From: a bacterium
GTDB taxonomy: Bacteria > Planctomycetota > Planctomycetia > Pirellulales > Pirellulaceae
Assembly: GCA_030430075.1 (NCBI GenBank)
Contig: JAUIGN010000017.1
Location: forward strand, 1 to 64,000
Length of the DNA: 64,000 nt
Reading direction: 5' to 3'
The notes beneath the pieces were generated by a model. It was not told the origin of the DNA and did no database searches. It saw nothing but the letters and a program-made list of their open reading frames with translations. The translations under genes were made by a program, and so were the position numbers. Shown piece after piece: positions 42,741 to 51,668 of the stretch (position 1 is its first letter; each line of letters starts with the position of its first letter).

Positions 42741-45260
42741 ATGATGAATGAACCGAGTCCAGAATCGATGCACGGTAATTCGGAGCGGTCGGCACCGGAA
42801 CTGCTCGCACCGGCAGGTGATCGCCAGTGTGTCAGCGCCGCGGTCGAGAACGGTGCCGATGCGGTCTACTTCGGGCTGGAGTCCGGCTTCAATGCGCGGG
42901 CGCGTGCGACCAATCTGCACGTCGAGGATTTGCCGGAGGTGATGGAGTTTCTGCATGCCCGTGGCGTCAAGGGATACGCCACGCTGAATACCCTGGCGTT
43001 CCCCAGCGAGTTGCCGGCCATGGAAGCGGCGGTCGTGGCGCTGACCGAGGCCGGCATTGATGCCGTACTGGTCCAGGATCTGGGAGTGGTCGAGTTGATT
43101 CGGGCAGTCAGTCCGGATGTGCCAATCCATGCCTCGACGCAGATGACATTGACCAGCGCCGAGTGCATCGCGGCGGTGGAACCGTTGGGCATCAGCCGGG
43201 TCGTCCTGCCTCGGGAACTGTCGATTCGGGAGATTGGCAAGATCGCTCGGCAGACGAACCTGGAACTGGAGGCGTTCGTCCACGGGGCACTCTGCGTGGC
43301 CTATTCCGGTCAATGCCTGACGAGCGAATCGTTGGGCGGCCGGAGCGCGAACCGGGGCCAATGTGCCCAGGCGTGCCGCTTGCCGTACGATCTTATCTGT
43401 GATGGTCGCGACGTCGACCTGGACCAAGTGAAGTACTTGCTGAGTCCCCAGGATCTGGCAGCCTACCAGCTCGTGCCGGAGTTGATCGAGGCGGGCGTCT
43501 GTTGTTTGAAGATTGAAGGGCGGCTCAAGACCCCCGAGTATGTGGCGAACATCACGCGCCATTATCGCCGTGCGATCGACGCTGCGGTCGAAGGCCGGCG
43601 GGCCGCCTTCTCGCCACAGGATGTTACGGAAATGGAGCTCTCGTTTTCCCGCGGGTTTTCGCCAGGATGGCTCCAAGGTTGCGATCATAAGATGCTCGTG
43701 CCCGGACTCAGCTCGGCGAAACGCGGAGTTCGTCTGGGAGCCGTGGTTGCGGTTCGCGGGCAGCGGGTACGGGTCCGTCTGAGCGGTGAGGTTGCGGCCG
43801 GGGACGGCGTCGTCTTTGCTGGAGACCGCGAGCAGGGACGGGAGCAGGGAGGGCGCGTTTACGAGGTGTTGCAGAAGGGCCAGGATGTCGAACTGACATT
43901 TGGCCGCGAGGCCATCGATGTTGGGCAACTCGAGCCGGGCCAGGAGATCTGGAAGACCGACGACCCTCGTTTGACTTCGCGCCTCCGCAAGACGTTTGCC
44001 GGCGGCAAGCCGCTGCGGCGGGTGCCGGTGGACTTCGAAGTGTACGCAGCGGTCGGGGAACCGCTGCGGGTCAGGGGCTCCGCCGCCAATGGTGCCCATG
44101 CCGCTGTGGAATCGACGCAGCCTTTGGACGTGGCGGTCCGCCACCCGGTGACGGCCGAAGTGCTCGAACAACAGCTCGGCCGGCTGGGCGCAACCGTTTA
44201 TCAACTCCGGCGACTGACCGCGGAGATCCACGGTCAGCCGATGGTACCGTTGAGTGTGTTGGGAGGTTTGCGACGCAGGCTGATCGAGCAATTGGTAACC
44301 GCGTCGCAGGTCCGGCCTCCGCGCCGCATTCGTCCCGATGCCTGGCAGCGTTTGCGCGATGCCGCTCGTGAGCAAGGGCCGCCGGCTACGGGCGACGCGG
44401 CACCCCGCCTGCGTGTCCTTTGCCGCTCGTTGGCGCAGCTCGGCGAGGTGCTCGCCTGCGGCGTGCGGCAGGTGATGGTCGACTTTCAGGACCTGCGCGA
44501 ATATCGGGCGGCGGTCGAGCGAACGCGGGAAGCCGCTGGGGAGATTTTCCTGGCGACACCTCGGATTCAGAAACCGGATGAGTTCGGGTTGTTTCGCTTG
44601 CTGGAAAAGCAGGGGGCCGACGGTATCCTGGTCCGCAACCTGGCCGGTGTCCGCTTCTGCCGCGAGCGTCAGATTCCGTTCGTTGGCGACTTTTCCCTGA
44701 ATGCCGCCAACGAACTGACGGTCGATTTTCTGCGCCGGCAGGGGGCGGCACGCGTGACGGTCTCGTACGACCTCAACCGGGAGCAACTTCTGGAGTTGCT
44801 GGCGGCGGTGCCTGGCCCCGGCATCGAAGTGGTGATCCATCAGCACATGCCGATGTTCCACATGGAGCACTGCGTCTTCTGTTCGGTCCTGTCGCCGGGC
44901 ACGGATAAGACGAACTGCGGGCGCCCCTGCGATCTGCACGAGGTCAAGATGCGTGACCGAGTCGGGATGGAGCATCCCTTGACGGCCGACGTCGGTTGCC
45001 GAAATACGTTGTTCAACGCCGTTCCCCAGAGTGCCGCCGAGGCGGTTCCCGCGATGTTGGCAGCGGGTGTGAGAGACTTTCGATTGGAACTGTTGGCCGA
45101 CCAGGGAGATGGTCTGCGTGAGATGCTGGGTTTGTACCGCGGGTTGCTCGCGGGGCGTGTTACCGGAAAGCAGGTTTGGCAGCGGCTGAACGCTTCGAAC
45201 CGGGTTGGCGTGACCCGCGGCACGCTGGAAGCGCGGCGAAACCCGTTGGCGATCCTCTAA
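42741..45260 (+). CDS. U32 family peptidase-like protein (RlhA-like), rRNA hydroxylation or related
   Basis: The chosen start is the ATG at 42741, beside an alternative at 42744; a TTG at 42699 would add only the Leu-rich product of a tandem DNA duplication. The 839-residue product begins with the U32 core: PELLAPAGDRQCVSAAVENG, ADAVYFGL, GVKGYATLNTLAF, IHASTQMTLTSAE, VLPRELSI, and the cysteine cluster ALCVAYSGQCLTSESLGGRSANRGQCAQACR. A second part (SPQDLAAY..., CCLKIEGRLKTPEYVA) and a long C-terminal extension follow, with HQHMPMFHMEHCVFCS and GRPCDLHEV. This resembles E. coli RlhA (23S rRNA C2501 hydroxylation) more than secreted collagenases. The Cys residues may bind an iron-sulfur cluster, as in related U32 enzymes. 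The next gene, rdgB, begins 63 bp downstream. Confidence 0.82.
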   Translation: MMNEPSPESMHGNSERSAPELLAPAGDRQCVSAAVENGADAVYFGLESGFNARARATNLHVEDLPEVMEFLHARGVKGYATLNTLAFPSELPAMEAAVVALTEAGIDAVLVQDLGVVELIRAVSPDVPIHASTQMTLTSAECIAAVEPLGISRVVLPRELSIREIGKIARQTNLELEAFVHGALCVAYSGQCLTSESLGGRSANRGQCAQACRLPYDLICDGRDVDLDQVKYLLSPQDLAAYQLVPELIEAGVCCLKIEGRLKTPEYVANITRHYRRAIDAAVEGRRAAFSPQDVTEMELSFSRGFSPGWLQGCDHKMLVPGLSSAKRGVRLGAVVAVRGQRVRVRLSGEVAAGDGVVFAGDREQGREQGGRVYEVLQKGQDVELTFGREAIDVGQLEPGQEIWKTDDPRLTSRLRKTFAGGKPLRRVPVDFEVYAAVGEPLRVRGSAANGAHAAVESTQPLDVAVRHPVTAEVLEQQLGRLGATVYQLRRLTAEIHGQPMVPLSVLGGLRRRLIEQLVTASQVRPPRRIRPDAWQRLRDAAREQGPPATGDAAPRLRVLCRSLAQLGEVLACGVRQVMVDFQDLREYRAAVERTREAAGEIFLATPRIQKPDEFGLFRLLEKQGADGILVRNLAGVRFCRERQIPFVGDFSLNAANELTVDFLRRQGAARVTVSYDLNREQLLELLAAVPGPGIEVVIHQHMPMFHMEHCVFCSVLSPGTDKTNCGRPCDLHEVKMRDRVGMEHPLTADVGCRNTLFNAVPQSAAEAVPAMLAAGVRDFRLELLADQGDGLREMLGLYRGLLAGRVTGKQVWQRLNASNRVGVTRGTLEARRNPLAIL

Positions 45261-45323
45261 ACGGCGGCGATGGGCGCTGTCGCGAGGGCGAAATCCGTCA
45301 ACATGCGCCGAGGAGAGTTCTTG

Positions 45324-45929
45324 ATGCGGACCATCGTATTGGCCAGCCACAACCGGAAAAAGGCGCGCGAGTTTGCCCAGTTGTTGCGGCCCCACGGCGT
45401 AGAGCTGCAGATCGCCGCCGACTTCCCCGATGCGCCGGCGGTGGCGGAGACCGGGACGACTTTCGCCGAGAATGCCGCCCTCAAGGCGACCGAAACGGCC
45501 CGTGTGCTTCGTGCCTGGTGCCTGGCAGACGATAGCGGCCTGGTCGTCGATGCGCTGGGCGGTGCCCCCGGCGTTTACTCGGCGCGCTTCGCCGGACCGG
45601 GGGCAACCGATGAGGACAACAATCGCAAGTTGATCGACGCGTTGGCCGGTGTTCCGGCCGCGCAGCGGACGGCTCGTTTCGAGTGCCATTTGGCGGTCGC
45701 CGACCCCGCCGGGACGCAGGTGCTGGCGGTGGCCGGGTCCTGCCAGGGACGGATCGTGGACGATCACCGCGGCGCGGAGGGATTCGGATACGATCCTCAT
45801 TTTTATGTGCCGGAGATGGACAAGACGTTTGGCCAGTTGACGCTCGAGCAAAAGGGGCGGATCAGCCATCGAGCCCAAGCGTCGCGTGAACTGATCGCCC
45901 AGCTTCCCACCCTGTTTGGCTCGGCATAG
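45324..45929 (+). CDS. rdgB: non-canonical purine NTP pyrophosphatase (ITPase/XTPase)
   Basis: The ATG at 45324 follows GAGGAG at 8 bases; an upstream start would add 18 unsupported residues. The 201-residue product has the family motifs in order: LASHNRKKAREF near the N terminus, TFAENAALKA, LADDSGLVVDALGGAPGVYSARFAG, EGFGYDPHFYVPEM and a C-terminal KGRISHRAQAS. It removes pyrophosphate from inosine, xanthosine and related triphosphates to keep them out of nucleic acids. It is probably in one transcript with the U32 gene 63 bp upstream. Confidence 0.95.
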   Translation: MRTIVLASHNRKKAREFAQLLRPHGVELQIAADFPDAPAVAETGTTFAENAALKATETARVLRAWCLADDSGLVVDALGGAPGVYSARFAGPGATDEDNNRKLIDALAGVPAAQRTARFECHLAVADPAGTQVLAVAGSCQGRIVDDHRGAEGFGYDPHFYVPEMDKTFGQLTLEQKGRISHRAQASRELIAQLPTLFGSA

Positions 45930-46132
45930 GCCGGCTGCCGGGCATCGGTTCATTGGTACCGGGAGCCGTGGACTTGACCGACGTCGGCGACTTCGGTGGG
46001 AACGGCGCGCAGGATTTGGGCGGGAATGTTAGACTGCCCTGCGGCAGGAATCGGTCGCCGTCGCCGTCGGGCAGCGGCAGACACTCGGTTTCGCCGATCG
46101 ATGATGATGTCGCGTTTCATGACAGGAGAGAG

Positions 46133-47821
46133 ATGTTGCGATTTTCCAGCCTGGCCGCCTTGACGGCATGCAGTATCTTGGCAGTCTTGAGTCCTACTCC
46201 GGTCCGGGCGGCCGACCCGCCGAGCCCCCAGGAGGAAGCCGCGGCCGCCGAAATCAACGACGCCGCGCTGCGGGCCCACATTCGATTCTTGGCTGACGAT
46301 CTGCTGGAAGGCCGCGGCCCCGGGACCCGGGGCGACCAACTGGCACAACGGTACATCGCCACACAGTTTGCGGGGCTCGGCCTCAAGCCGGCCGGAGACG
46401 ACGGCGGGTGGTATCAAGCGGTGCCGCTGGTGGGGACCACGACCGAGCCGCCGGAGAAGCTGGTTTTTCGCCACGGTGATGCGTCGCTAGAATTGGCTTA
46501 CTCAAAGGATTTCATGGCCAGCGCCGGCAGGCCCGCCGAGCGGCTTGGGTTCGAAAACGCCGAAGTGGTGTTTGTCGGCTATGGAATCGTGGCGCCCGAG
46601 TACGATTGGAACGACTACAAGGAGGCGGACCTCAGGGGAAAAGTCCTGCTGATGATGAACAACGATCCGTCCGGCGATCCGGAGTTGTTTGCAGGCAACC
46701 GCCGCCTGTACTACGGCCGCTGGGACTACAAGTATGCGATGGCCGCCAAGGTTGGAGCGGCCGGGGCGTTCATTATTCACACCACCGAGTCGGCCGGTTA
46801 CCCGTACCAGGTCGTGCAGACGTCGTGGGCCGGCGAGGAGTTCGAGCTGAAGGGGCAGCAGGGGCCGCGCGACGAGATGAACGGGTGGCTTACGGACGCC
46901 GCTGCTCGGCAGCTTGCGGCGCTCGGCAACCGCGATCTGGATGCGCTCCGCGCGGCCGCCGAGAAACGCGACTTTCGCCCAGTGCCGCTCGGCACCACCG
47001 TCTCGATCGACCTTCGCTGCCGGTCCCGCGAGCAATCAACGGCCAACGTGCTGGGACTCTTGGAAGGGAGCGATCCCGAGCGGAAACGGGAGGTCATTGT
47101 CTACACGGCGCATCACGACCACATCGGGATGTCTGCCGAGCGTGACGAACAGGGCGACAATATCTACAACGGAGCGATCGACAACGCATCCGGCGTGGCC
47201 GCACTGCTCGCCACGGCACGCGCTTTCGCAGAATTAGATCCGCCGCCGGCGCGGTCGATCTTGTTCGCCGCGGTCGGGGCCGAAGAGCAGGGCCTGTTGG
47301 GTTCCGAGTACCTGGCCGCTCATCCCCCGGTCCCGGCCGGGTACCTGGGAGCGGTCATGAACATTGACGGGTTGAATTTTTACGGCCGCACGCGTGACGT
47401 CAACGTGATCGGCTTCGGCAAGTCGAACCTCGACACGCTGGTTGACGCGGTGGCTCGCTGGCAAGACCGCCACGTTACGCCGGATCGATTTCCCGACCGT
47501 GGCTTCTACTATCGCTCCGACCAGTTCAGCCTGGCCAAGGTTGGTGTACCCGGCGTCTACTTGCACGCGGGTATCGACGTGATCGGTAAGCCGGCGGGTT
47601 GGGGGCAGCAGCAACGTGAGGACTGGGAAGCGACCAACTACCATCAGCCCAGCGACGAGTACAGCGACGACTGGGACCTGGCAGGTGCGATCGCCGACGC
47701 CCGACTGCTATTCTATGTCGGTCTCCGCGCCGCCCAGCAGGACGAACTGCCGGCATGGAACCCGGGGGACGAATTCGAGGCAGCTCGGCAGGCCGCGTTG
47801 CAGGCACGTGCGGCCGAGTAG
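46133..47821 (+). CDS. exported M28-family aminopeptidase with PA domain
   Basis: The ATG at 46133 has AGGAGAG immediately upstream and opens a signal peptide (LRFSSLAALTACSILAVLSPTPVRA). The 562-residue protein follows with a protease-associated (PA) insertion (about 140-260: VVFVGYGIVAPEYDWNDY, DLRGKVLLMMNN). The M28 catalytic core then carries the co-catalytic zinc ligands: YTAHHDHIG, NGAIDNASGVAALL, VGAEEQGLLGSEYLA, and YHQPSDEY near the C terminus. It would release N-terminal amino acids from peptides outside the cytoplasm. It is convergent with the isomerase-like gene. Confidence 0.92.
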   Translation: MLRFSSLAALTACSILAVLSPTPVRAADPPSPQEEAAAAEINDAALRAHIRFLADDLLEGRGPGTRGDQLAQRYIATQFAGLGLKPAGDDGGWYQAVPLVGTTTEPPEKLVFRHGDASLELAYSKDFMASAGRPAERLGFENAEVVFVGYGIVAPEYDWNDYKEADLRGKVLLMMNNDPSGDPELFAGNRRLYYGRWDYKYAMAAKVGAAGAFIIHTTESAGYPYQVVQTSWAGEEFELKGQQGPRDEMNGWLTDAAARQLAALGNRDLDALRAAAEKRDFRPVPLGTTVSIDLRCRSREQSTANVLGLLEGSDPERKREVIVYTAHHDHIGMSAERDEQGDNIYNGAIDNASGVAALLATARAFAELDPPPARSILFAAVGAEEQGLLGSEYLAAHPPVPAGYLGAVMNIDGLNFYGRTRDVNVIGFGKSNLDTLVDAVARWQDRHVTPDRFPDRGFYYRSDQFSLAKVGVPGVYLHAGIDVIGKPAGWGQQQREDWEATNYHQPSDEYSDDWDLAGAIADARLLFYVGLRAAQQDELPAWNPGDEFEAARQAALQARAAE

Positions 47822-47860
47822 CGGCTGGTCGGATCAGCGTCCGCCGCTGAATGCCGGCGT

Positions 47861-48757
47861 TCAGACGTCGCAAACTTCGGCCGCGTGCCGCAGGGCTTTG
47901 ATCTTATCGTCCCAGGTCGGAATGAACTCCTGGGCCACGAATCCCTGATAGCCCGTCTCGGCGATTGCCCTCATCACCGCCGGATAGTTGGTCTCCTGGG
48001 TCTCGTCCAATTCGCCACGGCCGGGGTTGCCGGCCGTGTGGTAGTGGCCGATCACATCCTGGTATTGGCGGATGCGACGAATCACGTCGCCATTCATGAT
48101 CTGCACGTGATAAACGTCGAAGAGCAGTTTCATGTTGGGCGAGTCGACGCGGCGAATCAGGTCCACGCAGAAGTCGACGTCATCACCGAAATAGCCGGGA
48201 TGCCCCTTCATGGGATGCGTGTCATCGCGCGAGTTGAGGTGCTCGAGGCAGAGGTTGACGTTGTGCTCTTCGGCGTAGCCGATCACTGATTTCCAGAGCT
48301 CGACACAGTTCTTCGCTCCTTGCTCGTCCGTGATGCCCTTCTCTCGCATGCCGGTAAACGTAATCACGCTCGGACACCCAACCGCGACCGCCATGTCGAT
48401 ACTCGCCCGCAACTTCTTCGCATTGGCGGCGTGATTCTCACGCGAGATGGGACCGGTCTGGAAGCCGTGGCTGCTGACCAGCGAGATCTCCAGGCCCAAT
48501 TTGCGGACGGACGGGTAGTCGTCCCAGGCGATCCCTTCGATTCCCATCAGACCGATTTCGCGGCAGTGTCGAGCCAGTTCGATGGCGGGCATGGGCTTGA
48601 AGCACCAGCCCATGACCGACTGCCGGATCCTCCCGCGCGACACTTTGAAGTCGTCGCTGGCAGCGGTCGCCGGAAGCTGGGCGTGGGCCGTTTGAACCGC
48701 GCTGCAAAACCCGGCAGCACCGGCGGCCTGAAGTAGGTGGCGTCGTGAGATCGTCAT
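47861..48757 (-). CDS. Tat-exported hydroxypyruvate isomerase/sugar-isomerase-like TIM-barrel protein
   Basis: The ATG at 48757 has GGAG 8 bases upstream; an earlier TTG is not needed. The 298-residue protein begins with a twin-arginine signal (TISRRHLLQAAGAAGFCSA). The rest is a xylose-isomerase-like TIM barrel. It has GIEGIAWDDYPSVRKLGLEI, CLEHLNSRDDTHPMKGHPGYF with the conserved Glu, KLLFDVYHVQIMNGDV, GHYHTAGNPGRGELD, and a terminal Glu in VAQEFIPTWDD, matching hydroxypyruvate isomerase (Hyi). Planctomycetes encode many Tat-signal-bearing members; the substrate is unknown and probably a sugar derivative outside the cytoplasm. Confidence 0.85.
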   Translation of the reverse strand: MTISRRHLLQAAGAAGFCSAVQTAHAQLPATAASDDFKVSRGRIRQSVMGWCFKPMPAIELARHCREIGLMGIEGIAWDDYPSVRKLGLEISLVSSHGFQTGPISRENHAANAKKLRASIDMAVAVGCPSVITFTGMREKGITDEQGAKNCVELWKSVIGYAEEHNVNLCLEHLNSRDDTHPMKGHPGYFGDDVDFCVDLIRRVDSPNMKLLFDVYHVQIMNGDVIRRIRQYQDVIGHYHTAGNPGRGELDETQETNYPAVMRAIAETGYQGFVAQEFIPTWDDKIKALRHAAEVCDV

Positions 48758-48896
48758 GGCTGGCTCCAATTCAAGTTTCGTCTGTTGCTGCCTTAATTGG
48801 ACGGTCGCTGGTCTGCAAGGCTGTCTACTTCCGGGTTCACCATACGGACGAGATCCCCACCGTCGGAAGCACTCGCAAGGCCGCGTACAACGAGCG

Positions 48897-49066
48897 CGGA
48901 TTATTCATCAGCCGTTGGGCGTTAGCCCCGCTTCCGTCGATAGCAGCGCAAACCGGACGCCAACGCGTTCCGGCGGATCTGCGCGGCGCTTTGTGTAAGT
49001 TCACCACAAACGATTGCGAGACAGCGAATTGCACTGAATGGTTGTTCGTTCATGAATTACCCGGAC
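48897..49066 (+). repeat. dispersed repeat family 2, full copy A (MITE-like)
   Basis: The element opens GCGGATTATTCATCAGCCG and continues GGGCGTTAGCCCC and CGGACGCCAACGCG. It then reads GTAAGTTCACCACA, CGATTGCGA and ends TTGTTCGTTCATGAATTACC. It matches the copy at 62408 over its whole length of about 170 bp. Its two ends are imperfect inverted repeats (ATTCATCA against ATTCATGA). It occupies much of the 48758-49271 gap, in which no gene was seen. Confidence 0.75.
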
Positions 49067-49115
49067 TAGAAGGCTTGTATCAGATTTTGCTCTACGAATG
49101 AGTCAAGTTTGAGCG

Positions 49116-49187
49116 ACCGACGGGAGCGGACGAACACGCCGCGAGCGTTAGCTCGCCGTCGGTCCGAGGCCCTGCCTCGCTAGCGAG
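49116..49187. repeat. nested hairpins in the intergenic region
   Basis: An outer arm ACCGACGG (49116-49123) pairs with CCGTCGGT (49156-49163). The inner hairpin GCGAGC-GTTA-GCTCGC spans 49141-49156, and a 12-bp palindrome CTCGCTAGCGAG follows at 49176-49187. The segment GAGGCCCTGCCTCG here is shared with the sequence after the repeat at 62408. It lies 3' of the STAS gene and could be part of a repeat or a transcript end. Confidence 0.5.
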
Positions 49188-49271
49188 TTGACGCTCACCA
49201 GATGTTCATCCGCACCCGGCGCTCGCTAGGACGTGACTCAAAATGAAAGGCTCTGGCCCCACAAGCGATCA

Positions 49272-49637
49272 TCAACTGCCTCCCTGGATCAGCTTGAGCG
49301 CCTCTTCGCGGGTTTTGCAGATCGGCCAGAGTGAAAGCAAGTTGGTTAATTCGAGTACTTCAAGCTCATGGTCGGAGACGTTACAGAAGACCATCATGCC
49401 GCCGGAATCCTTGATGCGCTTCCAGAATTTGACGAAGAACGCCAAGGCGGTCGAGCCGTAATAGTCCGTCTTGTAGAAGTCCATCACCACGTTCTGGTTC
49501 TCCCGCTCGTCCAGTGCTGCGAAAACCGTGGCGGCGGCTTCTTCCAGGGCGTCGAAGTCGAGCTCACGCAGGTCCAGATTGGGGATCAGAATCAACGTAT
49601 TCTCGACGTGCTCGAATTCAAATATCGGCTTTTCCAT
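49272..49637 (-). CDS. STAS-domain protein (anti-anti-sigma-factor-like)
   Basis: The ATG at 49637 is preceded by GGGAGGATGAG. The 121-residue protein is a single STAS domain: VENTLILIPNLDLRELDFDALEEA, then NVVMDFYKTDYYGSTALAFFVKFWK, where the Ser in YYGSTAL lies at the usual phosphorylation position. Such proteins are switched by serine phosphorylation and bind partner kinases or sigma-regulators. No partner kinase or phosphatase gene is adjacent. The next gene upstream on the strand, an MFS transporter, ends 227 bp away. Confidence 0.82.
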   Translation of the reverse strand: MEKPIFEFEHVENTLILIPNLDLRELDFDALEEAAATVFAALDERENQNVVMDFYKTDYYGSTALAFFVKFWKRIKDSGGMMVFCNVSDHELEVLELTNLLSLWPICKTREEALKLIQGGS

Positions 49638-49863
49638 GGTGATCTCATCCTCCCGCCCAAGGCCCCGGGTGACACGGGACGCTCGTGGAACAACTGGTGC
49701 GAAAACGCTGCCGAGTTGGGCGGGCGACGCGGTAGCAGCCGCCGCACGCCCAGCAATCCACAGACGTCATCTTGGCACGTCGCCCCGCCTTTTTCAATCG
49801 CTGACGCCGAGGGTGATGGTAACCACTGGCCGGTTGCCGATTGCCTCGCGGCGACGGCAACCG

Positions 49864-51282
49864 TCAGTCGGACAGTTTTGCTTCCGACATGTTGGGGGCG
49901 AAAAAGATGATCACGATACCCACGATATAGACCAGGCTGGTAATCTGGCCGATCCGGGCATAGTCCCCGCCGAAGGCGTTGACGAGTACGGCGCCGCCGA
50001 GCACTCCGAAGGCGGTGATGATGCGGCCAAAGTTGAAGCTTACGCCGGCACCGGTGGAACGGACTCGCGTGGGAAACATTTCCGGCAGGCAGAGGGGCAG
50101 CCAGCCGAAATAAAAACCGCTGAAGAGACCGAGTGCCGCCGTCCAGTAGAGGAACTGTGGATCGCTCGGCTCCAGCAGCCAGAACAAGTATTGTGCGGAG
50201 AATAAGGCGGCGCCGCTGATCAGTGCATAGAAGAGCCGGCGGCCGACGAGCATTGCCAGGGCGCCTCCCAGCAAGCTGCTGATGGATCCAGGGAGGGCAC
50301 GAGCGATCATGACGCGGGACTTGAGCGCCGGATCCGACTTGGCCTCCGCCGTCGTCGCCCGATCGCCAACCTTGCTGGCCCAGGCGTTGGCCCAGTTGGA
50401 ACTGCCCCAGCCGCCGAAAAGGGGGACCGTGCCGAGCGCCACCCCAATGATTGTGGTGCGTAAGATTGGAGGCCGAAAGATTTCCGGGATCGACCAGGGC
50501 GACGATGATTGCGACGATTCGGCTTCACGCCCGCCCCTGCCACGTTCGCCTGTCCCGTGCTCGTGCCCGACCGGCTGGGACGTGTCCGGCAGCAACGTCC
50601 GCCGCTGGAGGGCCAGCCAGCGAGGAGATTCCGGAACCACCGCCAGTACGAACAGCCCCAGCACAACGGGCGATCCGCCGAGAAGCAATGTCCACCGCCA
50701 GCTCTCGGCCGTAATCAGCCAGCCGCAGGTGACCACGGCAAACAACAGGATTCCGACGTTCGCCGCCGTCCCGATGGCGCCGGCCAGAAACGGCCGCGAG
50801 ATGTTCGGCCACGCCTCGGAAACCAGGGCGATCCCGTTCGGCCACATTCCGCCGATTCCCAGGCAGGTGAGAAAGCGGAGCAGCAGCATTTGTGCGGGCG
50901 ATTGCGCGTAGCTGCTGATCAAGGAAAACAGCGAGTAACAGAGAATACTTAACGCCATCGCCTTGCCGCGTCCGAAACGGTCGCCCACCTTGCCCAGCAG
51001 CAACCCGCCCGCCGCGGCGCCGAACAGGAAGGCGCAGATCAGCCACCCGAACCACTGCCCAACCTGGCCTTCGTCGACTGATCCGAGCAGGTCCTTGACG
51101 GCGACCCGCATCACCAGCGATGAAATCGCCAAGTGGACGCCGGCAAACATCCAGCCGAGAAAGGCGGTTACCAGGACCAGGATGCAGCCGGTTGAGGACA
51201 ACGCGGCACCGGCCGACTCGCCGGCGGTCGGAGTGTCGTCGCCGGCCGGGGATGGTTGGCTGAGCGAATCGTTATTATTCAT
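49864..51282 (-). CDS. major facilitator superfamily transporter
   Basis: The ATG at 51282 gives 472 residues; a GTG three codons upstream is an alternative. Twelve hydrophobic helices are visible. The first pair is linked by the MFS signature GLLLGKVGDRFGRGKAMALS, and PESPRWLALQRR after helix 6 recalls the sugar-porter and aromatic-acid-symporter branch. A polar, Gly/Arg/Glu/Ser-rich loop of about 40 residues (GHEHGTGERGRGG...) separates the two halves. The C-terminal half repeats a weaker signature (LPEMFPTRVRSTGAGV). It would move a small organic solute with protons across the inner membrane; the substrate is unknown. It is divergent from the ceramidase-like gene. Confidence 0.88.
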   Translation of the reverse strand: MNNNDSLSQPSPAGDDTPTAGESAGAALSSTGCILVLVTAFLGWMFAGVHLAISSLVMRVAVKDLLGSVDEGQVGQWFGWLICAFLFGAAAGGLLLGKVGDRFGRGKAMALSILCYSLFSLISSYAQSPAQMLLLRFLTCLGIGGMWPNGIALVSEAWPNISRPFLAGAIGTAANVGILLFAVVTCGWLITAESWRWTLLLGGSPVVLGLFVLAVVPESPRWLALQRRTLLPDTSQPVGHEHGTGERGRGGREAESSQSSSPWSIPEIFRPPILRTTIIGVALGTVPLFGGWGSSNWANAWASKVGDRATTAEAKSDPALKSRVMIARALPGSISSLLGGALAMLVGRRLFYALISGAALFSAQYLFWLLEPSDPQFLYWTAALGLFSGFYFGWLPLCLPEMFPTRVRSTGAGVSFNFGRIITAFGVLGGAVLVNAFGGDYARIGQITSLVYIVGIVIIFFAPNMSEAKLSD

Positions 51283-51668
51283 TGCATGCACTTCATTACC
51301 AGGCCAATCGAGTCGGGTCCGAGTGTACCTGAGCTGGAATCAGTTTGACACAGGCGAAGGATCGGTTTATCACCAAACCATCCGTGTCTCAGCAATCACG
51401 AGACCGCGCGGTGTTTGCGGGCGCATCCGGCGGCGCGACGTACTGTCATGGCAGGTCGTATGCGACCCCGTTGTTGGACGCTCGGTAGCTCACCCGCCCA
51501 TTGGCCGATCCGAGACGCCTGGCCTTGCGGCGAGCTTTGCCTGGCCACCGGCTCGCCGCCGCGTGGCGACGCGGCAGTCGTGTATCGTAAGGAAGAAACG
51601 GTCCTGGCCCGAATCCTGCCCCCTCCCAACTTGCCACCTTGGCCCATTCAATCGAAAGCTAACGAGAG
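51283..51668. other. divergent intergenic region, no gene seen
   Basis: About 385 bases between divergent MFS and ceramidase-like genes. It should hold both promoters; no clear box, hairpin or small gene was recognised. Confidence 0.35.

Noticed and set aside
42540..45953. 1137-codon minus-strand frame
   Set aside because: It mirrors the U32 and rdgB genes, which have clear motifs and ribosome-binding sites on the other strand.
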